A DNA stretch of 64,000 nucleotides from contig NC_081553.1 of assembly GCF_963082655.1 (NCBI RefSeq), positions 34,044,882 to 34,108,881 on the forward strand, in the 5' to 3' direction. Made by a program: the position numbers and the translations under genes. Source of the DNA: Stomoxys calcitrans (lineage: Eukaryota; Arthropoda; Insecta; Diptera; Muscidae). Every line of letters starts with the position of its first letter. Within the stretch, counting starts at the first letter, position 1. The notes beneath the pieces are model-generated. The model saw only the letters and a program-made list of their open reading frames with translations, was not told the DNA's origin and searched no databases. This document shows positions 56,096-64,000 of the stretch, in pieces.

Positions 56096-57720
56096 TTGAG
56101 ATGTACAGGAGTCAGAATGAAATCCGGAAATTTTACCAAAGAATCAAACTTCAAACCGATGGGTGTCTAGATAATGTTTTGAAAAAGAAAATCTGGTAAC
56201 TGATGTGGTGGAAAGATATGGAAAGAACATTCTACCCAGATGCTAGTGCCCGACGAAGACGGCGAAGAGGATACCCCAGAACCAATCCCTGATGATGGCA
56301 TAGAATGTTTACCTCCTAGACGGAATGAGGTCCAATTAGCTGTGACGGGACTGAAAAACAACAAGGCAGCAGAAGCCGACGGGTTGCCCGATGAACTATT
56401 AAAGACCAGAGGCGACGCGCTTATAAGACGTATACATCAGCACGTTTGCGCGATCTGTCAAGAAGAATGCATATGATTGGAACCTCACCATACTATGTCC
56501 CGTACACAACAAAGGGGACAAGACAGAATGTGCCAACTATACAGGAATAAGTATCTTCCCCATCGAATACAAGATGCTCTCGAGCGTAATGTGTTGAAGA
56601 TCAAAACCTAAAGTCAATGAAATAATTAGACCCTATCAATGCGGCTGAAAAATCCATCATAGACCAGATATTGACACTGCGCCAAATCCCTAGAAGGACA
56701 GGTCAATATTTACCATCTCTTCGTTGACTGCAAAGCCGCTACGACAGCCCCATACGTTCAAAGGTACTTCAAGCCCTGCAAAATTATTAAGACTCTGCAG
56801 GATGACATTTGCTGTTACACGTTCCTCACTAAGAATGGGAATGAATCTCTCCGAACCATTCAATATCAAATGAGGTTTCAGTTAAGGAGACAGGTTATCG
56901 TTTCAGCTCTTTAATATCCTGCTGGACAAGATTATTCGAGATGCAGATGGGAATAGATTTGGCACACTATTCAAGAGAGAACACATGCTTCCCGCCTATA
57001 TCGGCGACATCAATATCATGGGTCGGTCCACGAAAGTAGTAACTGCAGACTTTGAAATAATCGGTGAAAGTGGGAGGAAATGTAGATAAGAAAAAATGAG
57101 GCTCCCGAGCAGATAAAGAAAATTGTGAAACCACAACTTTAAGATAGTCAGCAACTTTATCTACCTTGTGACCGCCGTAATCGAGACAAATGACACAAAT
57201 TTTGAAAAAAAAAGCAAAGAATAATACTGACAAACAGATGCTATTTTGGATTAAGAAAGGAGTGTAGACAGTGTAGACCTCTCGACAGACGAAGATTGCG
57301 CTATACCAGACACTGATGCTAAGTATATGGTTCTGAGCCAAGGGTAGTCGTGAAAGCAGGCGAGGCAGTGCTTGGAGTGTTTGAGAGAAAGTTTCTTCGT
57401 AAAATTTATGGACCAGTTTGCTTTGATGGAGAATATAGGCGACATATGAACCACGAGCTTAATGAGCGGTATGACGATGATAGGTCATGTTGTCGGAATG
57501 GATGAAGAAGCTCCCGCAAAGAAGTCTTTGCATGGCAAACATGGTGGTACACGCTAACCGGGAAGACCAAAAGGCCCATGGAAAGATCAAGTGGTGGGAG
57601 ACACCTCAAATCTTGGTGTCAGAGATTTTAGAATGAGCGCAGAAGATCGAGGCGCTTGGAACGCTATTATACGCTCGGCTAGTGGAACAAATATTCTGTC
57701 ATAGCCAATTAAAGTAATGT
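56096..57720 (+). pseudogene. LINE reverse transcriptase and C-terminal region, degenerate
   Basis: It reads PIPDDGIECLPPRRNEVQLA, then LKNNKAAEADGLPDELLKTR, and after frame changes YIGDINIMGRS (a damaged Y-A-D-D box), then LGVFERKFLRKIYGPVCFDG and EYRRHMNHELNE (C-terminal domain). It closely parallels 46207-46865, sharing DDGIECLPP, so both are copies of one family. Frameshifts make it non-functional. Confidence 0.75.
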
Positions 57721-57721
57721 T

Positions 57722-58340
57722 ACTATTGGATGGGGGTATACTAATTTAGTCATTCCGTTTGTAACATCTTGAAATATTGACCTCATATATACCTGATAGT
57801 CTTGACATTCTAAGTCTATCTAGCCATGTTCGTCCCTTCCTCCGACTATCGAAATTATGATATCGGTCAATCGTCTAAAGCTAGCCAATGGAAGTTTTGC
57901 GCAGATACTTCTTATTGGTTTGGGTCGTTGGGGATTGCAAATGGGCCATATCGGTTCAGTTTTGGATTAACCCCCATATAAACCGATCGTTGGTTTTGAA
58001 TTCCTGATCCACTAGAAGCCTCGATTTCCTTCTGTTATGACTTCCAACATCTGGGCTAAGTATTATTCCAATCGTTCTTCAAACCGATATAGCCCTAGAC
58101 TTTTTGGATTACCCAATTTTCAGTATCCTCGCCAAGTATGATTCGAATAGGTTTTAAACTGATATGGTCGGTAAAGCGGGTAAAGCGTTCCCATCCTTGA
58201 AGCCGCAATCAATACCAAATTTGATGGATTACAAAATTGTTCAAATACAAACTGAGTTAATTAGGGCAAATTTTAAGCCGAATCCATGGTGCTGGGTACC
58301 CATGATTTGGCCCGGGTCAACATGGCACGTTAGTTTTGTT
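57722..58340 (+). repeat. Diverged DINE-like element
   Basis: The head remnant is GGATGGGGGTATACTAATTT, the module is TAGCCATGTTCGTCCCTTCC, and the tail is CCATGGTGCTGGGTACCCAT, GGCCCGGGTC. The array is very short. Confidence 0.6.
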
Positions 58341-58749
58341 TTAGACTGCTATCTTAGACTTAAATTTTTCCGATTTTTAATTATTCTTAAAAATGTTAGA
58401 TATTTTTCAGAATTTGGACGAGCAACTATGTGGCAACCATGTTTTTTTTTTGATAATTGTTTACAATTTTTAAAATCTGATTGATATAGCGCTCGAAACC
58501 TGATATCATTTTGATTTTATTGAATGAAACTCCTGACGTGAAAGTGTTTGTCTGTTTGCTGTGTTTGCTGTGTTTACCAATGAAAGGAGAATGACATCAA
58601 TAAAAGCAACTTTGACGTCATTGAAGATTTTAGGCAAGTTTAAAAAGAAATAAGACGCGCATATTCAACTTTTGTGCATGCACAACGTTTTGCAAAGAAT
58701 TTGTTGACGCCACAACAGCACGTTGTTGACGCCAAAGCTGCATTTCACA
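58341..58749. other. Unique AT-rich stretch
   Basis: No gene or known repeat recognised. Confidence 0.3.
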
Positions 58750-59090
58750 AGGAAGAGCAATGTTAAATGAAGTACTTTTAGAAATTCGGGACGTTTATAT
58801 AACTCGGGCGCCAACGTGGTGCTCATCGTGCCCAAATGTCCGGCTTCAAATCTTTAAAACATTTTCAGCTGCAGCTAACGAAAATATACCGAGGCTATGG
58901 AAAGAACATTTTTCAAAAATCAACAACCAGGCTGAAGAAGAACAAGGCAGGAGAAGTCGATGGATTACCAACCGAACAATTTGAATGTAGAGGAGACACA
59001 CTGACGTCGTGTAGACATAAGCTCGTCTGCTCAATCTGCATAGGAGAACCTATTCCCGATGATTGATACAGACCTTATATGGGTCCAAAA
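58750..59090 (+). pseudogene. LINE fragment before the RT domain
   Basis: The frames give AANENIPRLWKEHFSK and KKNKAGEVDGLPTEQFE, then PIPDD, matching the start of the RT region of the family at 46207 and 56096. Heavily broken. Confidence 0.6.
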
Positions 59091-59199
59091 CCATAAATCG
59101 GGAAATTTATATATACAGGCTATATCCTATCTTCGCAAAATTCGGGCAGGGTGGGTAAGAGTTTAGCATAGCTCATTGCACCAAATTTGATCAAGTCAG

Positions 59200-60310
59200 C
59201 GTTAGGATGCGATCGAATCATCGCTAGGGTCCGAAGAAATCATAGCTGAGATGCCAACGGATGGCGTTAGGATGCAAACAAGTCAGCGTCAGGATGCGGA
59301 CAAGTCTCGTAAGTATGCGAACGAATCAGTGGTAGAATGCAAACAAGTCAGCGTCAGGATGCGTTAGGATGCTGATGAGTCGCGTTAGGATGGAAACAAG
59401 TCCCGATAGGATGCGAACGAATCAGCGTCAGGATGCGGAAGAGTCGCGTTAGGATGCGTTAAGCGTTAAGAAGCAAACAAGTCACCGTTGGGATTCAAAC
59501 GAGTTTGCGGTAGTGTGCGGAAGAGTCGCGTAAGGATGCGAACGAATCAGGGATAGGATGCAAACAAGTCAGCGTCAGGATGCGGACGACTCGCGTTAGG
59601 ATGCGAACGAGTCGCGTTATGATGCGAACAAATCAAAGTTGGGATGCGAACAAATCACCGTTAGGATGCGAACAAATCAGTGTTAGGATACAAACAAGAC
59701 AGCGTTGAGAAGCAAACGAGTCAGCGTTAGGGTGCGGACGAGTCGCGTTAGGATGCGGACGAGTCGCGTTAGGATGCGAAGGAATCGCGTAAGGATGCCA
59801 ACGAATCAGGGTTAGATGCAAATGAGTCAGCGTCAGGATGCGGACGAGTCGCGTTAGGATGCGAATGAATCAGCGTTAGGATGCGAACGAGTTGCGTTAT
59901 GATACGAACAAGTCAGCGTTGGGATACAACCGAGTCAGCGTGAAGGTGCGGACGAGTCGCGTAAGGACTCGTCAGGATAAGTATGCAAACAAGTCAGATG
60001 CGGACTAGTCGCGTTAGGATGCGAACGAATCAGCATTAGGATGCGAAAAAGACAGCGTTGAGAAGCAAACGTATCGGCGTTAGGGTGCGGACGAGTCACG
60101 TAAGGATGCGAACGAATCAGGATTGGGATGCAAACAAGTCAGCGTCAGAATGCGGATGCGTCGCGTTAGGATGCAAATGAATCACCGTGCAGTCGAGTCT
60201 AAAGCGAAAGTATGCGAACGAGTCAGCATTAGGATGCAGACGACTCGCGTTAGGATGCAAAAAAAGTTAGCGTCAGTATGCGGACGAGTAGCTTTAAGAT
60301 ACGAACGAAA
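59200..60310. repeat. Minisatellite, ~20 bp GTTAGGATGCGAACGAATCA units
   Basis: About 1.1 kb is built of diverged 18-22 bp units. The variants GCGTTAGGATGCGAACGA, GTCAGCGTCAGGATGCGGAC and ACAAGTCAGCGT alternate in a higher-order pattern of about 60 bp. A reverse-complement remnant of about 55 bp lies at 61788-61842, on the other side of an inverted repeat. It has no coding capacity: open frames across it simply repeat the motif. Confidence 0.88.
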
Positions 60311-61842
60311 CTCGTTAGTTGATGATCAAACCCTAAAAGGTTCTAGGCTTTCCGACTGCGGACCATGCCACACGTCTTACTATTCTGTCTGCTCAATGAT
60401 TCATGACCAGCCTTAGAATGATGTGACATTAGGTAGCAATTGCTACATCAACCAAGTGAGAATTATATCCCACTTGTCTTGTTAAAATAAACATCGAATA
60501 ACGATAATCAATGCGAGCGCCTGCGCCAATAGGCAAAATGCCCATTTCGCTGTCCGACCGTATGCCCTTCACATTGGTATGTCTGAATGTTCATCACTTG
60601 TACTTAAACCCATATAAGTATTAATGAATGGCTGTATTGCGGACAACGGGACCAATCCATAGGATGAGGATGGTAGTTTCGGGTGGCGAGTATAAGTGAG
60701 ATGTCGGGCGGAACCGGCTCTTGCTTAAATACTGAGTTCCTGTGATGCTCGATATGACAAGGCGAGTTATTGGCTCCTTTAAATAACCAATGGCCATAAC
60801 GTTCCCGCGAAGATAGTTCCTATGGACCAGAATGAGCTTGTTCACTTGACGAGGATCGATACCTCCACACACAAATGTGACAACAATAATAACAACATTG
60901 AGGTATATGTGCGCAACTTTACCGCCAAGGCTGCGCTAAGCATGAGAAGGTGCAGCATGCTGAAGGAGGACGATTATGACCACAGTCCCATTGTGGACAT
61001 TTCAGACGCGGAAGGTAAAAGGTCTCAGAGTACCTTGTATAGAGAACACTTTCGCGAAGGGAAGGAACGGCAGATTGTATTTGAGGACTATAAGACCTCG
61101 GACATTACCGATGGATCCAAGTTGGAGTCAGGGATGCATTAGGAGTTTACTCCGAACCTCGGATGTCGATAATACTGCCCGACTAGTGTATGGTCTTACA
61201 GGTAGAGGTCTACGATAGAAGTAAAAGGAAAGGTGACACTAAAGGCATTCGATTCGAGGGGAATCGAAGGTTTTCCAATGGCCATTGAGGAACCAATGGC
61301 TATTGATTATTTCAAGGAGCCAATAACTCGCCTTGTCGTATCGAGCATCACAGGAACTCAGTATTTAAGCAAGAGCCGGTTCCGCCCGGCCTCTCAATTA
61401 TACTCGCCACCCAAAACTACCATCCTCAACGTATGGACGCCCTGTTGCCCGCAACACAGCCATTCAAACTTATATGAATTTAAGTACAAGTGATGAACAT
61501 TTAGACACACCAATGTGAAGGGCATACGGTCGGGCTTAGAAATGGGCATTTTCCTTATTGGCACAAGTGCTCGCATTGATTATCGTTATTCGATGTCTAT
61601 TTTAACAAGACAAGTAGATATAATTCTCACTTGGTTGATGTAGCAATTGCTACTTAATGTCACATCATTCTAAGGCTGGTCATGAATCATTGAGCAAACA
61701 GAATAGTAAGACGTGTAGAATAGTCCGCAGTCAGAAAGCCTATAAGCTCTTAGGGTTTCATCATCAACTAACGAGTTCCGTTCGCTGCTTAACGCTACTC
61801 GTCCGCATCCTGACGCTGACTTGTTTGCATCCTAACCGGGAT
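60250..61842. mobile_element. Foldback-like element: long inverted repeats with minisatellite ends
   Basis: The left arm (about 60250-60800) and right arm (about 61290-61842) are inverted copies of about 550 bp. Matching landmarks include TTGATGATCAAACCCTAAAA against its complement near 61757, TAGCAATTGCTAC at 60453 and 61642, AAGGGCATACGGTCGG-type text at 60555 and 61518, and CTTGCTTAAATACTGAGTTC at 60721 against 61350-61380. Both outer ends run into the 20 bp minisatellite. The ~490 bp centre contains LINE RNase H scraps. The layout recalls Drosophila foldback (FB) elements. Confidence 0.72.
60880..61220 (+). pseudogene. LINE RNase H start fragment
   Basis: The plus strand reads VFEDYKTSDITDGSKLESG, resembling the T-D-G-S-K-L-E-x-G start of the RNase H domain found also at 23720. 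It is preceded by a peptide I do not recognise (VYVRNFTAKAALSMRRCSML). Stops follow at 61140. Confidence 0.5.
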
Positions 61843-62295
61843 TCGAGGACAGTTCGTTTAAAAAATGTTGCGGAATGTTTGGAGTCCCAAAATGAACTAC
61901 AGGCGCATGACATAAAGCTATATTTGATTACATGGATACGAAAGTATTTCGGAAAATGAGAAGGCACCAATATGTCTGGGAGGGTTCATCTACTGTGAAA
62001 GAGTCAGTTGTCAGCCTAGCATATGTGAGCCATTTGTCACGACGGCTTCTATGACGAGTTTGGAATCAGTAAATGATTGCCGGTATTCCAAGGCTCTCTG
62101 GTTATAGGTGCCATAACAGGGCAGTATGTCATTGGGAATCCTGCATAATGATTTATTGACATATGGAAGAGACGAACGATGCTCATAAGTATCAGCATGT
62201 GGACGTGATGAATAGGCGCTTGCTTCCTGTTCTCTTCTTTTATCTCTTAACCTCCTTATTTCGCTCCTGAGTTCGATTTGAGGACTTACACCTTT
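61843..62295 (-). pseudogene. LINE RNase H fragment
   Basis: The minus-strand frame at 62011-62316 contains YNQRALEYRQSFTDSKLVIE, an RNase H-like stretch, and ELRSEIRRLRDKRREQEA. There is no complete domain, and the 61843-62010 part has nothing recognisable. Confidence 0.4.
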
Positions 62296-63945
62296 TTTAA
62301 TTTTTATACCCACCACCGAAGGATGGGGGCCTATTCATTTTTTCATTCCGTTTGCAACACATCGAAATATCCATTTCCGACCCTATAAAGTATATATATT
62401 CTTGATCAGCGTAAAAATCTAAGACCATCTAGACATGTCCGTCCGTCTGTCCGTATGTCTGTTGAAATCACGCTACAGTCTTTAAAAATAGAGATATTGA
62501 GCTGAAATTTTCTTTTTCTTGTCCATAATTCTTTTTTCTTTTTCTTTTTTTGTCCATAAGCAGGTTAAGTTCGAAGATGGGCTATATCGGACTATATTTT
62601 GATATAGCCCCCATATAGACCGATCCGCCGATTTAGGGTCTTAGGCCCATAAAAGCCACATTTATTATCCGATTATGTTGAAATTTGGGACAGTGAGTTG
62701 TGTTAGGCCCTTCGACATCCTTTGTCAATTTGGCTCAGATCGGTCCAGATTTGGATATAGCTGCCATATAAACCGATCCTCCGATTTAGGGTCTTAGGCC
62801 CATAAAAGCCACATTTATGGTCCGATTTCGCTAAAATTTGGGACAGTGAGTTGTCTTAGGCCCTTTGACATGTTTCTTTAATTTGGCCCAGATCGGTTCA
62901 GATTTGGATATAGCTGCCATATAGACCGATCCTCCGGTTTAGGGTCTTAGGCCCACAAAAGCCACATTTATTATCCGATTTTGATGAAATTCGGGGCAGT
63001 GAATTGTGTAAGGCCCATCGATATCCTTCGTTAATTTGGCTCAGATCGGTCCAGATTTGGATATAGCTGCCATATAGATCGATCCTCCGATTTATGGTGT
63101 AAGGCCCATAATAGCCACATTCATTATCCGATTTTGCTGAAATTTGGGACAGTGAAATGTGTTAGGCCCTTTGACATATTTCTTCAATTTGGTCCAGATC
63201 GGATCAAATTTGGATATAGCTGCCATATAGACCGATTTCTTGATTTATGGTTTTGGCCCATAAAATGCTCATTTATTGCCCGATGTCCCCGAAATTTGGA
63301 ACAGTGAGTTAAGTTAAGCCCCTTGACATACTTCTGCAATATCGCACAGATCGGTCCAGATTTGGATATAGTTGCCATATAGACCGATATCTAGGTTTTA
63401 GGTTTTGGGGCCATAAAAGACGCATTTATTGTCCGATGTCGCTGAAATTTGAGACAGTGAGTTTGGTTAGGCTCTTCGACGTCCTTCTTCAATTTTGCCC
63501 TGATCGGTCCAGATTTGAATATAGCTGCCATATAGACCGATCTCTGGATTTAAGGTTTTGGGCCCATAAAAGAGGCATTTATTGTCCGATTTCGCCGCAA
63601 TTTGGGACAGTGCTTAGTGTTAGGCTCTTCGACATGTTTATGCAACTTGGCCCAAATCGGTCCAGATTTGGATATAGCTGCCATGTAGACTGATATCTCG
63701 ATTTAAAGTCTTGGCCCCATAAAAGGCGCATTTATAATCCGATTTCACTGAAATTTGACACAGTGACTTATGTTCGGCTTTTCGACATCCGTGTCGTATA
63801 TAGTTCAGATCGGTATGAGGTATATGAGTATAAGGTATGAAATTTTCACCGAATTTTGATGAAAGGTGGTTTACATATATACCCGAGGTGGTGGGTATCC
63901 AAAGTTCGGCCCGGCCGAACTTAACGCCTTTTTACTTGTTTATAT
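62296..63945 (+). mobile_element. DINE-like element
   Basis: The head is TTTTTATACCCACCACCGAA, the module is GACATGTCCGTCCGTCTGTC at 62433, about eight ~152 bp units of the type seen at 5867 follow, and the tail is GGTGGTGGGTATCCAAAGTT, GGCCCGGCCGAAC and TTTTTACTTGTTT. A short TTTTTCTTTTTC duplication at 62508-62550 distinguishes this copy. Confidence 0.8.
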
Positions 63946-64000
63946 AAAAATTAGAGTACTAGTTTTAGGGGGAACGCCCCAAGAGTACGAAAACCCCGAA

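Noticed and set aside
59633..60416. Frames over the minisatellite with repeated HPNATRPHPNA or RMRMRRVRM peptides
   Set aside because: They simply translate the 20 bp repeat unit and occur on both strands.
1..64000. CRISPR arrays, bacterial operons or phage
   Set aside because: Tandem repeats here have diverged units without spacers, and the genes are intron-bearing insect genes, so no prokaryotic system is present.

Overview
The window is nuclear DNA from an insect, most likely a calyptrate (muscid-type) fly. The evidence is AT-rich DNA with short GT-AG introns of 60-75 bp, a 3' end that reads as the Notch ligand Serrate, and a very heavy load of DINE-1/Helentron-like elements with the shared GACATGTCCGTCCGTCTG module. 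I cannot name the species from sequence alone. Roughly three quarters of the window is transposon-derived. Most long open frames are chance readings through about 150 bp tandem repeats inside these elements, and I left them out.

Four host genes are supported. (1) Serrate (Ser), + strand: its last three coding exons lie at 8774-10681 and encode the final EGF repeats, the cysteine-rich region, the membrane anchor and the intracellular tail. The ~8.8 kb before them is probably intron. The 3'UTR seems to be split by a ~3.8 kb repeat insertion. (2) A small subunit of serine palmitoyltransferase (ghiberti/SPTSSA family), + strand, two exons at 19237-19611. (3) A pickpocket-family DEG/ENaC channel, - strand, exons spread over 25139-33103. 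Its introns are filled by an RTE-like retrotransposon and other repeats, its pore motif is altered (N-A-S), and its first exon appears frameshifted. A decayed copy of exon 1 sits inside a later intron. (4) A complete CLIP-domain serine protease, - strand, seven exons at 41192-51321 (393 aa). It includes an 8.2 kb intron full of nested transposons and an Inr/TATA-like promoter.

Layout: 1-8773 Ser intron with repeats; 8774-10681 Ser exons; 10682-15690 broken 3'UTR with a ~130 bp satellite inside a DINE-like element; 15690-19230 MITE and DINE insertions between direct repeats; 19237-19850 SPT small subunit; 19970-24530 DINE, decayed mariner and Jockey-like LINE debris; 24530-33480 pickpocket gene with insertions; 33480-41190 repeats, LINE pieces and a fold-back mariner derivative; 41192-51560 CLIP protease with nested insertions; 51565-58500 repeats and LINE pieces; 58750-62300 a minisatellite joined to a long inverted repeat (foldback-like) plus LINE fragments; 62296-63945 a last DINE-like element.

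The genes show no operon-like cooperation. They are independent eukaryotic units. All exon junctions given were checked by hand for GT/AG and for reading-frame phase. No database search was run.
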